Source: Nitrosomonadales bacterium
Lineage (GTDB): Bacteria; Pseudomonadota; Gammaproteobacteria; Burkholderiales; Gallionellaceae
DNA: 64,000 nt
Reading direction: 5' to 3'
Assembly (NCBI GenBank): GCA_016213335.1
Contig: JACRAQ010000130.1
Span: 1 to 64,000, forward strand
Under the pieces are notes generated by a model, which was given only the letters and a program-made list of their open reading frames with translations, searched no databases and had not been told where the DNA came from. The translations under genes and the position numbers were made by a program. The first letter of the stretch is position 1. Every line of letters begins with the position of its first letter. Of this stretch, positions 47,239 to 58,034 are shown piece by piece.

Positions 47239-48302
47239 GCTCCCGCCAATTCCGCGCACACGTCCGCTACCCGCTGCGCCGCCGCAGGCTGCGCTACCGC
47301 GCGCGCGGCCTGCGCCATCTCCAGCGCGCGCGCGCGCGTCATCTCCCGCAACAGGCCTGCCAGCGCCTGCGGATTCATTTCGCCCTGCGGCAATAAAATT
47401 GCCGCGCCGCGCTCGCTCAGAAAGCGGGCATTGCCGCTCTGGTGGTCGTCCACCGCAAACGGGAATGGCACCAGGATGCTGGCCACGCCGGCGGCCGCCA
47501 GTTCGGCGATGGTGAGTGCCCCGGCGCGGCAGATCACCACGTCGGCCCAGCCGTAGTAGCGCGCCATATCATCGAGAAACGGCTTGACCTCGGCATCCAC
47601 GCCCGCCTGCTGATAAGCTGCCCGCACCGCCTCGAAGTGCTGCTTGCCGCTCTGGTGAATAACGGTGGGGCGTACACCCTTCCGCAACAAAGCCAGCGCC
47701 TGGGGCACGCAGTCGTTGAGCGCTTTTGCACCCAGGCTACCGCCCAGCACCAGCACATTCAACGCTCCGCTGCGTTCGCCATAGCGCGCCTGCGGCACTG
47801 CCAGTGCCGCGATGCTTTCGCGCACCGGATTGCCGCACCACTCCGCCTTGGGCAGCACGTCTGGGAAACCGCTCAGCACGCGCGCGGCCAGCCGCGCCAG
47901 CGCCTTGTTGCTCAAGCCGGCGATGGAGTTCTGCTCGTGGATCAGCAAGGGGCGGCGCAATAGTGCGGCCATGATTCCTCCGGGAAACGTAATGTAGCCG
48001 CCCATGCCCAGCACCACGTCGGGGCGGTGGCGCAGCAACGCGGCCGCGCTCTGCCCCAGCGCCACCAGCAGGTTCAGCGGCAGCAGCAGCTTGCGCAGCA
48101 ATCCCTTGCCGCGCAGCCCGGAAAAACGCACCGGCGCCATCGGGTAACCGTGCCTGGGCACCAGCTCGGCTTCCATGCTCTCCGGCGCGCCCATCCATGT
48201 GACCAGCCAGCCCCGCTCGCGCAGCACATCGGCCACCGCAAGCGCCGGGAATATGTGGCCGCCGGTTCCACCCGCCATGATTAAAATGTTGCGTGCGCTC
48301 AT
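47235..48302 (-). CDS. murG: Lipid II synthase MurG
   Basis: The 355-residue GT-B glycosyltransferase has the first motif [17 protein letters not shown] and the donor-binding [21 protein letters not shown]. It transfers GlcNAc from UDP-GlcNAc to lipid I at the inner membrane face. It overlaps ftsW and murC by four bases each. Confidence 0.98.
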
Positions 48303-49462
48303 ATCGCCTGCCCCCGCATCATGCGGCGGCTCTCGTAATCAATGCGCAGCAGTATCGCCACGGCGATGCAGTTCACCACCACACCGCTGCCGCCGAAGCT
48401 GAGGAAGGGCAGGGTCAGGCCCTTGGTAGGCAGCACGCCCATGTTCACTCCGCAGTTGATCATCGCCTGCACCCCCAGCCACACCGCGATTCCCTGCGCG
48501 GCCAGTGCCGCGAACTGACGATCCAGAAAGGCCGCCTGGCGGCCGATGGCGAATGCGCGAACCAGCAGCGCGGAAAACAGCATGATGACGGCGCACACGC
48601 CCGCAAAACCCAGCTCCTCGGCAATGACTGCAAGCAGGAAATCGGTGTGCGCTTCCGGCAGGTAAAACAGTTTCTCCACGCTCGCGCCGAGCCCCACGCC
48701 AAGCCACTCGCCGCGGCCGAACGCGATCAGCGCATGGCTCAACTGATAGCCCTTGTCGAACGGATCCGCCCACGGATCCATGAAGCTGGTCACACGCTGG
48801 AGCCGGTAAGGCGCGGCGACAACCAGCACCGCAAATGCCGCCGGCAAGGCAAAGAGCAGCGCGCCGAACACCTTGATATTGAAGCCGCCCAGCCACAGGA
48901 TGCACAGCGCGATGGCGCAGATCACCACCAATGCGCCCATATCCGGTTCCAGCAGCAACAGCCCCCCGACCAGCGCCATCACCGCAAACATCGGCAGAAA
49001 CGCTTTGCGGAAAGTGTGCTTGACCAAGCCTTTGCGCACCGTGTAATCGGCCGCATACAGCACGGCAAACAGCTTCATCAGCTCGGACGGTTGCAGGTTG
49101 ACGACGAGCAGCGGCAGCCAGCGGCGGCTGCCGTTTACCGCGCGGCCCACGCCGGGAATCAGCACCAGCACCAGCAACACCACTCCCAGCAGAAACAGGT
49201 ACGGCGCCAGTTTTTGCCAGGTCTCCACCTTCACCTGAAATGCTGCCATCCCCGCCACGATGCCGACGCCTACATACAGGCTGTGCCTCACCAGGTAATA
49301 TGCGGAGCGGAAACCGGTGAACTTGCTGGCCTCGGCGGTGGCGATGGAGGCGGAATACACCATCACCAGGCCGATCGCCAGCAGCGCGAGTACGGTCCAC
49401 ACCAGCATCTCGTCATACTCCGCCAAGATCCGGCGCGGGGCGCTCAGGCTCGCGGCGCGCAT
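48299..49462 (-). CDS. ftsW: SEDS-family peptidoglycan polymerase FtsW
   Basis: The 387-residue membrane protein has about ten helices and SEDS signatures ([30 protein letters not shown]). It polymerises lipid II at the septum with FtsI. GGAGGAGG stands before the ATG. The start overlaps the murD end by 19 bases. Confidence 0.97.
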   Translation of the reverse strand: MRAASLSAPRRILAEYDEMLVWTVLALLAIGLVMVYSASIATAEASKFTGFRSAYYLVRHSLYVGVGIVAGMAAFQVKVETWQKLAPYLFLLGVVLLVLVLIPGVGRAVNGSRRWLPLLVVNLQPSELMKLFAVLYAADYTVRKGLVKHTFRKAFLPMFAVMALVGGLLLLEPDMGALVVICAIALCILWLGGFNIKVFGALLFALPAAFAVLVVAAPYRLQRVTSFMDPWADPFDKGYQLSHALIAFGRGEWLGVGLGASVEKLFYLPEAHTDFLLAVIAEELGFAGVCAVIMLFSALLVRAFAIGRQAAFLDRQFAALAAQGIAVWLGVQAMINCGVNMGVLPTKGLTLPFLSFGGSGVVVNCIAVAILLRIDYESRRMMRGQAI

Positions 49463-50886
49463 GATGCCTCCTCCTGCAAAGCATGCACCGCAGCGACAAA
49501 AACCTCGGCGCGATGCGCGTAGTTACGGAACATGTCAAAACTGGCGCAGGCTGGCGACAGCAGCACTGCATCGCCCGGTTTTGCCAGCGCGGCACCCTGC
49601 CGCACTGCCTCGGCCATGTCCGGGGCGCGCATCACGGCAACCCCGCAACCCTTCAGTGCGGCCGCGATCCTGTCCGCGTCGCGCCCGATCAGCACCACGG
49701 CGCGCGCATGCCTGGCCACGGCAGGATGGAGCGGCGAAAAATCCTGCTCTTTGCCCTCCCCGCCCGCAATCAGCACGGCGGGCCGCCCCAAGCCTTCCAG
49801 TGCGGCCACGGTCGCCCCCACGTTGGTGCCCTTGGAGTCATCGTAGTAAGCCACCCCGCCTATTTCCGCCACTGGCTCCATGCGGTGCGGCAAACCCTCG
49901 AAATCACGCAGGGCGCCCAGCAACGGGGACAGCGGCAAGCCAACCGCACGACACAGCGCCAGCGCGGCGAGCGCGTTCGCCACATTGTGCAAACCGGCCA
50001 CCCGCAATTCCTTCGCGTTCAGCAAGCGGCGCCCCCCCTCAACCAGCCAGATGCCGCCGCTATCGCACACGATGCCCCAATCGCTTTCTGCGGGCGGCGC
50101 ATTCAGGCCGAAAGTGGTTTGCGCGCGCCCGGGCAAACCCATGCCCAGACTGCGCGCATCATCGCGGTTGAGCACCTGTGTCCCGCTTCCCCTGAAAATG
50201 CGCGCCTTGGCGGCGGCGTATTCGGCCATGCCGGGGTAACGATCCAGATGGTCTTCGCTGATATTCAGCACCGTCGCCGCATCGGCATTCAGCGTTACCG
50301 TGCTTTCCAGCTGGAAGCTGGACAACTCCAGCACCCATACCTCCGGCTGCCGCCCCCCGCGCTCCAGCGCCACATCCAGCACGGCGGGCGAAATGTTGCC
50401 GGCCACCGCCGTATCCAGACCCGCCCTGCGGCACATCGCGCCGACCATGCTGGTCACCGTGGTCTTGCCGTTGGAGCCGGTGATGGCGAGGATCAAAGGG
50501 CGCTCTTCTCGTTTGTCCCCTCTCCCCTCGCGGGAGAGGGTTGGGGAGAGGGGGAGCGGCGAGTTATTGATATGTTGTGCAAACAGCTCGATATCCCCAA
50601 GCACCGGGATGCCGCGAGCGGCGGCCTGTGCCACGAGCGGATCGGCAAGGGGAACGCCGGGACTGATGGCAATCAAGTCAACGCCCGCCAGCAGCTCGGC
50701 GCGAAATGCGCCACAGCACACTTCGACTTGCGGCAACTGCGCGCGCAACACAGCCAGCGACGGCGGCTGCTCGCGGCTGTCGGCGACGCGCACGCGAGCA
50801 CCCTGCGCGCTCAGCCAGCGCGCAAGCGACAGCCCGGTTTCGCAGAGACCGAGTACCAGCACTTTTTTGTCAGACCATTCAGTCAC
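49444..50886 (-). CDS. murD: UDP-N-acetylmuramoylalanine--D-glutamate ligase MurD (with insertion)
   Basis: The 480-residue enzyme has the N-terminal [18 protein letters not shown], the ATP loop [17 protein letters not shown] and [17 protein letters not shown]. It adds D-Glu. A segment of about 20 residues ([20 protein letters not shown]) between FAQHI and [10 protein letters not shown] is coded by a palindromic repeat. A GTG start at 50886 fits GGGAGA five bases upstream; a TTG at 50898 is the alternative. It is separated from mraY by a long palindrome. Confidence 0.94.
   Translation of the reverse strand: MTEWSDKKVLVLGLCETGLSLARWLSAQGARVRVADSREQPPSLAVLRAQLPQVEVCCGAFRAELLAGVDLIAISPGVPLADPLVAQAAARGIPVLGDIELFAQHINNSPLPLSPTLSREGRGDKREERPLILAITGSNGKTTVTSMVGAMCRRAGLDTAVAGNISPAVLDVALERGGRQPEVWVLELSSFQLESTVTLNADAATVLNISEDHLDRYPGMAEYAAAKARIFRGSGTQVLNRDDARSLGMGLPGRAQTTFGLNAPPAESDWGIVCDSGGIWLVEGGRRLLNAKELRVAGLHNVANALAALALCRAVGLPLSPLLGALRDFEGLPHRMEPVAEIGGVAYYDDSKGTNVGATVAALEGLGRPAVLIAGGEGKEQDFSPLHPAVARHARAVVLIGRDADRIAAALKGCGVAVMRAPDMAEAVRQGAALAKPGDAVLLSPACASFDMFRNYAHRAEVFVAAVHALQEEASCAPRA
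50517..50556. repeat. GGGAGAGGG palindromic repeat inserted in murD
   Basis: CCCTCTCCC-CTCGC-GGGAGAGGG followed by TTGGGGAGAGGGGGAG, the same unit and orientation as inside murC. It is translated in frame just before the MurD ATP-binding loop. Confidence 0.75.
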
Positions 50887-50900
50887 TTTGTCTCCCAAGC

Positions 50901-51002
50901 TTGTAGCTCGTAGCCTGTAGCTAGTAGCTTTAAGGTGCGCGCTTCGCGCGCGGCATTTTAAAAGCTACAAGCTACCGGCTACCCGCTACGAGCTACAGGC
51001 TA
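50901..51002. repeat. GTAGC-type palindromic repeat between mraY and murD
   Basis: TTGTAGCTCGTAGCCTGTAGC and GCTACGAGCTACAGGCTA form long complementary arms around the same 23-base core (with GCGCGCTTCGCGCGC) as the repeat at 20873-20971. It fills the only sizeable gap in the mraY-murD part of the cluster. Confidence 0.8.
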
Positions 51003-52106
51003 TTACCTCAACTTCAACGTCGCCAGCCCCAGCAGCACCAGCAGCATGGTGATGATCCAGAAGCGCACCACGACCTGGGTCTCCTTCCAGCCCTTCTGCT
51101 CGAAATGATGATGCAGCGGCGCCATCAGCAGAATGCGCTTCCCCTCGCCATAAAATTTTTTGGTGTACTTGAAATAGCCCACCTGCAGCATCACCGATAC
51201 CGCCTCGACCACAAATACGCCACCCATGATGAACAGCACCAGTTCCTGGCGCACGATCACGGCCACCGTTCCGAGCGCCGCACCCAGCGCCAGCGCGCCG
51301 ACATCGCCCATGAATACCTCCGCCGGGTAGGCGTTGAACCACAGGAAGGCCAGTCCTGCACCGGAAATGGCGCCGCAGAACACCGCCAGCTCGCTCGCGC
51401 CCGGAACGTGCGGGATACCGAGATATTTGGCGAACACCGCATGGCCGGCCACATAGGCAAAAATTGCCAGCGCGCCGCTCACCATCACCGTGGGCATGAT
51501 GGCCAGGCCATCCAGACCATCGGTCAGGTTCACCGCATTGCTGCTGCCGACGATGACCAGATAGACCAGCACGATGAACGCGGCAGCGCCCAGCGGAAAT
51601 ACCAGGTATTTGAAAAATGGAACAATCAGCTCGGTATGCACAGGCAGGCTGGCATGCCGCCACAGGTATATCGCGGCAGCCAGGGCAATGAGGGATTGCC
51701 AGAACATCTTGGCCTTCGCCGACAGCCCCTTGGGGTTGCGGTACACCACCTTGCGGTAGTCATCCACCCAGCCGATGGCGCCGAAGCCCAGGGTAGTAAG
51801 CAGCACCAGCCACACGTACGGATTGCGCAGATCACTCCACAGCAGCGTGGTAATGGCGACTGATACCAGGATCAGCGCGCCGCCCATGGTCGGTGTCCCG
51901 GCCTTCACCAGATGGCTCTGCGGGCCGTCATCGCGCACCGACTGGCCTATTTTGTACGCGGTCAGCTTGCGGATCATCGCCGGCCCCACCATGAAGGAAA
52001 TAATCAGTGAAGTCATCGCTGCCAGCACGGCGCGCAACGTGATGTAACTGAAGACGTTGAACGTCCTGATGTCCTGCGCCAGCCATTGAGTGAGGGCTAA
52101 CAGCAT
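51003..52106 (-). CDS. mraY: Phospho-N-acetylmuramoyl-pentapeptide-transferase MraY
   Basis: The 367-residue protein with about ten membrane helices has the family motifs [36 protein letters not shown] and [11 protein letters not shown]. It makes lipid I from UDP-MurNAc-pentapeptide and undecaprenyl phosphate. Its AAGGAGAG ribosome site and start lie inside the extended tail of murF. Confidence 0.98.
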   Translation of the reverse strand: MLLALTQWLAQDIRTFNVFSYITLRAVLAAMTSLIISFMVGPAMIRKLTAYKIGQSVRDDGPQSHLVKAGTPTMGGALILVSVAITTLLWSDLRNPYVWLVLLTTLGFGAIGWVDDYRKVVYRNPKGLSAKAKMFWQSLIALAAAIYLWRHASLPVHTELIVPFFKYLVFPLGAAAFIVLVYLVIVGSSNAVNLTDGLDGLAIMPTVMVSGALAIFAYVAGHAVFAKYLGIPHVPGASELAVFCGAISGAGLAFLWFNAYPAEVFMGDVGALALGAALGTVAVIVRQELVLFIMGGVFVVEAVSVMLQVGYFKYTKKFYGEGKRILLMAPLHHHFEQKGWKETQVVVRFWIITMLLVLLGLATLKLR

Positions 52107-53563
52107 TTGCTCTCCTTGCAGTCGCGAGAAGTGGGAAGGGATAAGGGAGAAGGGGAAACACCGCTCGCCGCCTCACCCTTCCCTCTTCCCTCTTCACCCT
52201 TCCCCTCTCCCGCACAGTGCTGCACCACCCGCTCCATGCTCATGAAGCGCGACCCTTTCACCAGCACCGTGTCGCCTGCGCCGAGATCCTTGCCCAGCGC
52301 GGCGAGCAAATCTTCGATGCGCTCGAAGTGCCGCGCTCCCGCACCGAACGCTCGTGCAGCGAAAGCCGACAGCTCCCCCAGCGCCAGCATCTCGTCCACA
52401 CCCAGCCTGCGCGCCTCCGCTCCGGCCTCGGTGTGCAGCCGCACGGCAGCAGGCCCCAGCTCGCCCATGTCGCCCAGCACCAGGATTTTCTTTCCCTCCG
52501 CCTGCGCCAGCACCTTGAGCGCAACATGTACCGAAGCGGGGTTGGCGTTATAGCTGTCGTCTATCAGCAGCGCGCCATGCAGCGACGGCTTGCGCTGCAA
52601 ACGCCCGGCCACGCCGGAAAACTTTTCCAGCCCGGCCGCGATGGCAGGCAGCCCGGCGCCCAGCACCAGTGCGGCGGCAGTGGCAGCCAGCGCATTGCGC
52701 ACGTTGTGCGCGCCCGGCACCTGCAACACCGCTGTGAAATTCCCTTGCGGCGTGCTTGCTTCAATCGCGGCGCCGTTTCCTTGCGAGCGCCATTGCGCGT
52801 GCACCGCCGCATGTTTTTCCAGACCGAATTCGATGACGGCATGGCTGCCAGCCAACTCGCGCCATAGCGGGGCGTGAGCGTCATCGCCGTTGATCACCGC
52901 GATGCCGTGCTCCGGCAAGCCCTCCAGGATTTCGCCCTTGGCGCGCGCTACCGCCTCCACCGAACCGAGCCCGGCCAGATGAGCACTGGCCGCATTGTTG
53001 ATGACGGCCACATCGGGGCGCGCCAGGCGGGTCAGGTAAGCAATTTCGCCGGGGTGGTTCATCCCCATCTCGATCACCGCGTAGCGGTGTCCGGCGCGCA
53101 GTTTCAGCAAGGTGAGCGGCATGCCGATGTCGTTGTTCAGGTTGCCTTGCGTTGCGAGAACTGCATCGGCGCTGCCTGCCGCTTCACGCAATATGGCAGC
53201 GAGCATTTCCTTCACCGTGGTCTTGCCATTGCTGCCGGTCACCGCCACCACGGAAACCGCAAACTGGGCGCGCCAGTACGCCGCCAGCTGCCCGAGGGCG
53301 AGACGCGTATCTTCAACCCGCAGCACCGGAAACCCTGGTTCCTGGCTCCTGGCTCCTGACTCCCGGTTGACCAGCGCCGCCACTGCGCCAGCCTGCGCGG
53401 CGCTGGCAACAAATTCCGCGCCGTCAAAATTTTCTCCGCGCAACGCCACGAACAGGTCGCCCGCCGCAATGGCGCGGCTGTCGCTGGACACGGCCGCAAA
53501 CTCGACATCCGGCCCCGCCAGCTGGCCACCCAGCATCTGCGCAGCTTGTGACAGGCGCATCAT
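52097..53563 (-). CDS. murF: UDP-N-acetylmuramoyl-tripeptide--D-alanyl-D-alanine ligase MurF (altered C-terminus)
   Basis: The 488-residue ligase has [18 protein letters not shown], the [13 protein letters not shown] motif and [15 protein letters not shown]. It adds D-Ala-D-Ala. The last ~35 residues after MERVVQHC are unusual, Gly/Glu/Lys then Ser/Pro-rich, and coded by a purine-rich palindrome. The frame then runs 10 bases into mraY. A shorter insertion ([11 protein letters not shown]) occurs near residue 70. Overlaps murE by four bases. Confidence 0.94.
   Translation of the reverse strand: MMRLSQAAQMLGGQLAGPDVEFAAVSSDSRAIAAGDLFVALRGENFDGAEFVASAAQAGAVAALVNRESGARSQEPGFPVLRVEDTRLALGQLAAYWRAQFAVSVVAVTGSNGKTTVKEMLAAILREAAGSADAVLATQGNLNNDIGMPLTLLKLRAGHRYAVIEMGMNHPGEIAYLTRLARPDVAVINNAASAHLAGLGSVEAVARAKGEILEGLPEHGIAVINGDDAHAPLWRELAGSHAVIEFGLEKHAAVHAQWRSQGNGAAIEASTPQGNFTAVLQVPGAHNVRNALAATAAALVLGAGLPAIAAGLEKFSGVAGRLQRKPSLHGALLIDDSYNANPASVHVALKVLAQAEGKKILVLGDMGELGPAAVRLHTEAGAEARRLGVDEMLALGELSAFAARAFGAGARHFERIEDLLAALGKDLGAGDTVLVKGSRFMSMERVVQHCAGEGKGEEGRGKGEAASGVSPSPLSLPTSRDCKESKCC
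52124..52212. repeat. Purine-rich palindromic repeat forming the murF 3' end
   Basis: GCGAGAAGTGGGAAGGG and TTCACCCTTCCCCTCTCCCGC form complementary arms, with further AAGGGAGAAGGGG units facing CCTTCCCTCTTCCC. It is the same family as the murB insertion. It lies just before the mraY ribosome site. Confidence 0.65.
53333..53371. repeat. Short GGAGCCAGGA tandem repeat inside murF
   Basis: CCTGGTTCCTGGCTCCTGGC followed by TCCTGACTCC is a ~7-base-period tandem coding for [10 protein letters not shown]. This stretch is not expected between the substrate-binding strands of MurF. Confidence 0.5.
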
Positions 53564-55086
53564 GGTTTGCCGCTCCGTGCGCCCTGATCCTGGAGCAGGA
53601 GCCAGGACTGCAATGCGCGCTCCACCGCATCGGCATCGCTGAACGGGTATTTCACGCCGTTTATTTCCTGGTAGTCCTCGTGCCCCTTACCCGCCACCAG
53701 CACGGTGTCTGCCGCGCGCGCGCCGCATATCGCCTGCTCGATCGCTTCGGCCCGGTTTTCGATGGCCCGGTGTGCGCCGCTCATGCCTGCCGCGATGCCG
53801 GCCATGATGTCGCGCGGAGATTCACTGCGCGGGTTATCGCTGGTGACGAAGCAGATATCCGCCAGCTTGTCCGCAATGACGCCCATAATCGGGCGCTTGC
53901 CACGGTCGCGGTCGCCGCCGCAGCCAAACACGCAAATCAGCTTCCCGCCCCGCGCTTGCGCCACCTCGCGCAGTGACAGCAACACTTTTTCCAGGGCATC
54001 CGGCGTATGCGCGTAATCCACCACCACGGCTGGCCGACCGCCGCCGCCCAGAGCCTGCATGCGCCCGCGCACCGCCTGCACCCGCCCCAGCTCGCGCAAT
54101 GCATCGGCGAGTGCCACCCCGCTCACCAGCAGCACCGCCAGCACCCCGAGCAGGTTGGCGGAATTGAAACGTCCGACCAGCGCACTGTGCACTGTGCCCC
54201 CCCCCCAGCTCGAGCGCACTTGCAGATCGAATCCCCGTTGTGCATCCATGCGCAAGCCGGCGCCGTACACCATGCGCAGGCCGAGCCGCTCCGCCGCCGC
54301 CAGCGCCACCGGGGTCAAGCCGTAAGCGATCACTTCCGGCCCGGCGTCCTGCAGTTGCTCCGCGAGTTCGAGGCCGAATGCATCGTCCAGATTAAGCACG
54401 GCGTAACCGAGCTGCTGCCAGCCGAACAGGCGGCGCTTGGTCGCCGCATAGACGCTCATGTTGCCGTGATAATCGAGGTGGTCGCGGCTCAGGTTGGTGA
54501 GCAGCGCCACATCGTAGTGGGCGCCATTCACGCGGCCCTGATCCAGCGCATGGGACGATACCTCCATCGCCGCCGCCTGCGCGCCCTGTGCCAGATAATC
54601 CGCCAGCAACCCGTGCAGGCGGATGGCGTCGGGCGTGGTGTTCAGCGCGGGCTGCAGGCCGCCCAAGAAACCGTTGCCCAGAGTGCCAAGCAGCGCGGGT
54701 TTTTTGCCCAGCGCGCCGAGTGCCTGCGCGACCCAGTGGCTGCACGATGTCTTGCCGTTGGTTCCGGTGACACCCACCATCCACAGCTTTCTCGAAGGGC
54801 TGCCATAAACCTGATCCGCTATTTCGCCCGCATGGTGGTGCAGGTTGCTGACCGCCAGATTGGGTATCTGCCAAGCTTGGTTCCAGATGAAATCGCGCGC
54901 CTCCCAGATCACCGAGCTGGCGCCGCTGGCGACGGCCTGCGCGATAAACTGGCGCCCGTCAACCCGGCTGCCGGGATAAGCGACAAAGGTGTCGCCCGCT
55001 TTCACTTCGCGGCTGTCCGTCACCAGCCGCGAAACGGTCACACCAAGCGACGCGAGCAGATCCAGGCGGAAGATTGGGGCGCTCAA
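53560..55086 (-). CDS. murE: UDP-MurNAc-tripeptide synthetase MurE (meso-diaminopimelate adding)
   Basis: The 508-residue ligase has GVTGTNGKTSCSHWVAQAL, the DAP-specific motif DNPRSESP and VAGKGHEDYQ. The DNPR motif indicates meso-DAP rather than Lys as substrate, fitting Gram-negative peptidoglycan. It overlaps ftsI and murF by four bases each. Confidence 0.97.
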   Translation of the reverse strand: MSAPIFRLDLLASLGVTVSRLVTDSREVKAGDTFVAYPGSRVDGRQFIAQAVASGASSVIWEARDFIWNQAWQIPNLAVSNLHHHAGEIADQVYGSPSRKLWMVGVTGTNGKTSCSHWVAQALGALGKKPALLGTLGNGFLGGLQPALNTTPDAIRLHGLLADYLAQGAQAAAMEVSSHALDQGRVNGAHYDVALLTNLSRDHLDYHGNMSVYAATKRRLFGWQQLGYAVLNLDDAFGLELAEQLQDAGPEVIAYGLTPVALAAAERLGLRMVYGAGLRMDAQRGFDLQVRSSWGGGTVHSALVGRFNSANLLGVLAVLLVSGVALADALRELGRVQAVRGRMQALGGGGRPAVVVDYAHTPDALEKVLLSLREVAQARGGKLICVFGCGGDRDRGKRPIMGVIADKLADICFVTSDNPRSESPRDIMAGIAAGMSGAHRAIENRAEAIEQAICGARAADTVLVAGKGHEDYQEINGVKYPFSDADAVERALQSWLLLQDQGARSGKP

Positions 55087-56813
55087 GCTTCTTCCTTCAC
55101 AATTTCATCTGGCGGCATCATCACGTTGCCGAGCGGCGCATCGTTGGGGACATTAAGCTGGCGCAGCGCAGCACCCATGACGTTACTGAACACCGGCGCG
55201 GCAACCTGCCCACCGTAATATTGCTCTCCGCCCGGCTCGTCCACCATCACCGCCACAATCAGGCGCGGACTGGATGCGGGCGCCAGGCCGACAAACGAAG
55301 CGATGTAGCGGCTGACGTAACGCCCGCCTTCCAGCTTGTGCGCGGTGCCGGTCTTGCCGGCCACCCGGTAACCGGCGATTTGCGCGAGCGGTGCGGTGCC
55401 GCCGGGCTTGACCACCAGCTCCAGCATGTCGCGCACGGCCAGCGCCGTTGCCTGGGAATACACGCTCCTGCCGGCTGCTGGCGCGTTCTGCCTGAGCAGG
55501 GTCACCGGCTTCAGTTCGCCATCGTTGGCAAACACGGTGTAGGCGCGCGCCAGTTGCAGCAGGTTGACCGAAATGCCGTTGCCGTACGACATGGTGGCCT
55601 GCTCGATGGGCCGCCACTTCCGGTAATCGCGCAGCCTGCCCGCTGCTTCGCCGGGGAACGCGCTACCGGTCTGCTCGCCGAAACCGGTTTCGGCGAGGCT
55701 GCGCCAGAATGTTTCCGGCGGCAGCATAAGCGCGATCTTGGCCGCCCCCACATTGCTCGACTTCTGGATCACCTGCCCCACGGTCAGCGCCGTTTCCGGG
55801 TGCGTATCGTGGATTTTGCGCCCGCCGACGGAAAATTCTCCGCCCTCGGTGCGGATGATCGCTTCCGCTGTCACTTTGCCCGCATCCAGCGCGGCCGCTA
55901 CCGTGAACGGCTTCATGGTGGAGCCGGGCTCGAACAGGTCGGTCGCGGCGCGGTTGCGCATTACTCTGGTGTCGGGCCTGGCTCGGTTGTTAGGGTTGTA
56001 GCTCGGCCAGTTGGCCAGCGCCAGCACCTCGCCGCTCTTCGCATCCAGCACCACGATGGAACCCGCCTTGGCGCGGTGCTGCTCGACCGCCAGCTTGATC
56101 TCGCGGTGGGCCAGGTACTGCATTTTGCTGTCCAGGCTCAACGCCAGATCGCTGCCCGGCTTGGGCGCGCGGATGCTGGCCACGTCTTCGACAATATGCC
56201 CGCGCCGGTCTTTGATCACGCGCTGGCTGCCCGCCTTGCCGCCCAATTGCTCCTGCATTGCCAGCTCTACCCCCTCCTGGCCGTTGTCATCCACATCGGT
56301 AAAGCCCAGCAGGTGCGCCGTCACCTCCGCATCGGGATAGTAGCGGCGGTACTCGCGCCGCAGCGACACGCCCGGCACCCCCAGCCTGACGATTTTTTCA
56401 GCCTGTTCGGGAGGCAGCTGGCGCTTGAGATAAACGAAATCGCGCGTCGTATCGGACAAGCGGTTTTTTACTTCCTCGACAGGCATCCCCAAGGCTTGCG
56501 CCAGCTGTCTGAGCTGTTGCGGAGTCGCTTCCACATCCTGCGGGCTGGCCCAGACGGACTCCACCGGCGTACTGATGGCGAGGGGCTCGCCGTGGCGGTC
56601 GGTGATCATGCCGCGGTGCGCGTTGATATCAACGACGCGGCCGTAGCGGGCGTCGCCCTTCTGTTGCAGGAAGTCGTTATGAATGCCCTGCAGATATACC
56701 GCGCGCACCAGCAGGGCGCACAAACCGAGCAGGAGCAGCACAAACAGCAGGCGCGACCGCCATGGCGGCAGCGCCGCAAGCCCTGGCGTCTGTATGCTGC
56801 TGGCATAGTTCAT
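55083..56813 (-). CDS. ftsI: Septal transpeptidase FtsI (PBP3)
   Basis: The 576-residue class B penicillin-binding protein has one membrane helix (about 20-42) and a pedestal domain. Its transpeptidase motifs are GSTMK (catalytic Ser298), SSN (352-354) and KTGT (Lys487). It crosslinks septal peptidoglycan with FtsW. It overlaps ftsL and murE by four bases each. Confidence 0.97.
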   Translation of the reverse strand: MNYASSIQTPGLAALPPWRSRLLFVLLLLGLCALLVRAVYLQGIHNDFLQQKGDARYGRVVDINAHRGMITDRHGEPLAISTPVESVWASPQDVEATPQQLRQLAQALGMPVEEVKNRLSDTTRDFVYLKRQLPPEQAEKIVRLGVPGVSLRREYRRYYPDAEVTAHLLGFTDVDDNGQEGVELAMQEQLGGKAGSQRVIKDRRGHIVEDVASIRAPKPGSDLALSLDSKMQYLAHREIKLAVEQHRAKAGSIVVLDAKSGEVLALANWPSYNPNNRARPDTRVMRNRAATDLFEPGSTMKPFTVAAALDAGKVTAEAIIRTEGGEFSVGGRKIHDTHPETALTVGQVIQKSSNVGAAKIALMLPPETFWRSLAETGFGEQTGSAFPGEAAGRLRDYRKWRPIEQATMSYGNGISVNLLQLARAYTVFANDGELKPVTLLRQNAPAAGRSVYSQATALAVRDMLELVVKPGGTAPLAQIAGYRVAGKTGTAHKLEGGRYVSRYIASFVGLAPASSPRLIVAVMVDEPGGEQYYGGQVAAPVFSNVMGAALRQLNVPNDAPLGNVMMPPDEIVKEEA

Positions 56814-57100
56814 GGTTGTGCGGCAGGCCCTTTCAACTGTTTATCACGAACAAACCGCGTCTGGCCGCTTCCGGGCAATTGCATCTGCAATTTGGCGGCA
56901 GCGATCTTTTCCACCCGCGCCGCCATCGCCCAGGTGCCCTGTTCGAGCTGCAACTGCCCCCACTCCACTTCCATCTGCTGCGCCCGCTCCTTTTCCTTTT
57001 GCAGCTCCACAAACAGCTTGCGCGCCTTGTGCTGCGACGTTACCACCCCCAGGGCGCAGGCGATTGCCAGCAGCAGGAGCAGCACATTCACCCTAGTCAC
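56810..57100 (-). CDS. ftsL: Cell division protein FtsL
   Basis: The 96-residue bitopic protein has a short N-terminus, a membrane helix (about 4-22), then a heptad-rich coiled coil ([22 protein letters not shown]) and a short tail. It is identified by its structure and its place between rsmH and ftsI. It forms the FtsQBL complex. Confidence 0.92.
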   Translation of the reverse strand: MTRVNVLLLLLAIACALGVVTSQHKARKLFVELQKEKERAQQMEVEWGQLQLEQGTWAMAARVEKIAAAKLQMQLPGSGQTRFVRDKQLKGPAAQP

Positions 57101-58034
57101 CCGCAGCTCCCGCCCGCTCGGCCACGCGCATCACCGCGCTACGCGCGCGCGGGTTCACCGCCACTTCCCGCGCCGAGGCGCGCACCGCACGGCCGGCGAG
57201 ACGCAGCCTGCCTGCCGGCAAGTCGGCGGCACGTACCGGCAAGCCGCGCGGCAGCTTGTCGCCCTGTGCCATGTCGCGCAAAAAATGTTTCACCATGCGA
57301 TCTTCCAGCGAATGGAAGCTGATAACCACCATGCGGCCTTCCGGCTTCAGGAAATCCACGCATTGCGGCAACACCCGCGCGAGTTCTTCAAGCTCCTGGT
57401 TGATATAAATCCGTATAGCCTGAAAGGTGCGCGTCGCCGGATTTTTCCCGGGTTCGCGCGTGCGCACTGCCTGGGCAACAATTTCGCCGAGCTGGCGCGT
57501 GGTGGCGACAGGCAGTTTCTGGCGCGCAGCAACAAGCGCTCTTGCAATCTGTTTAGCAAACCGTTCTTCGCCATAGTCGCGTATCACCTCCCCAAGCAAT
57601 CCTTCGTCTACAGTCGCCAGCCACTCCGCCGCAGTCTGCCCGCCGCTGGTATCCATGCGCATGTCCAGCGGCGCATCGGAGCGGAAGCTGAAGCCGCGTT
57701 CTTCGTCGTCCAGTTGCGGCGAGGACACACCCAGATCGAGCAGCACCCCATCCACTTGTTCCACGCGCAACTTGCGCAACACTTCAGCCAGGCGCGCAAA
57801 CCCGCTATGCACCATGACGAAACGCGGGTCGCTGATCGCAAGCCCCGCCGCAACTGCCTCCGGATCCTTGTCGAGCGCGATCAACCTGCCACCTTCGCCC
57901 AGCTTCCCGAGAATCATCCGGCTGTGCCCGCCGCGCCCGAATGTGCCGTCCACGTATACGCCTTCCGGTTTCACCTGCAACGCTTCAACCGCTTCGTGCA
58001 GTAATACCGTGGCGTGCGGCAGACCCGCACTCAC
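57093..58034 (-). CDS. rsmH: 16S rRNA (cytosine-1402-N4)-methyltransferase RsmH
   Basis: The 313-residue SAM methyltransferase (formerly MraW) has [30 protein letters not shown], here split as LLHEAVEAL and [11 protein letters not shown], plus [22 protein letters not shown]. It methylates C1402 in the ribosomal P site. It overlaps mraZ by four bases and ftsL by eight. Confidence 0.97.
   Translation of the reverse strand: MSAGLPHATVLLHEAVEALQVKPEGVYVDGTFGRGGHSRMILGKLGEGGRLIALDKDPEAVAAGLAISDPRFVMVHSGFARLAEVLRKLRVEQVDGVLLDLGVSSPQLDDEERGFSFRSDAPLDMRMDTSGGQTAAEWLATVDEGLLGEVIRDYGEERFAKQIARALVAARQKLPVATTRQLGEIVAQAVRTREPGKNPATRTFQAIRIYINQELEELARVLPQCVDFLKPEGRMVVISFHSLEDRMVKHFLRDMAQGDKLPRGLPVRAADLPAGRLRLAGRAVRASAREVAVNPRARSAVMRVAERAGAAGD

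Noticed and set aside
55074-58004. Very long plus-strand open frame (976 codons) across ftsI, ftsL and rsmH
   Set aside because: It runs antisense to three well-recognised genes, has no recognisable domains and is composed of His/Gln/Arg-rich low-complexity sequence typical of the reverse frame of GC-rich coding DNA.
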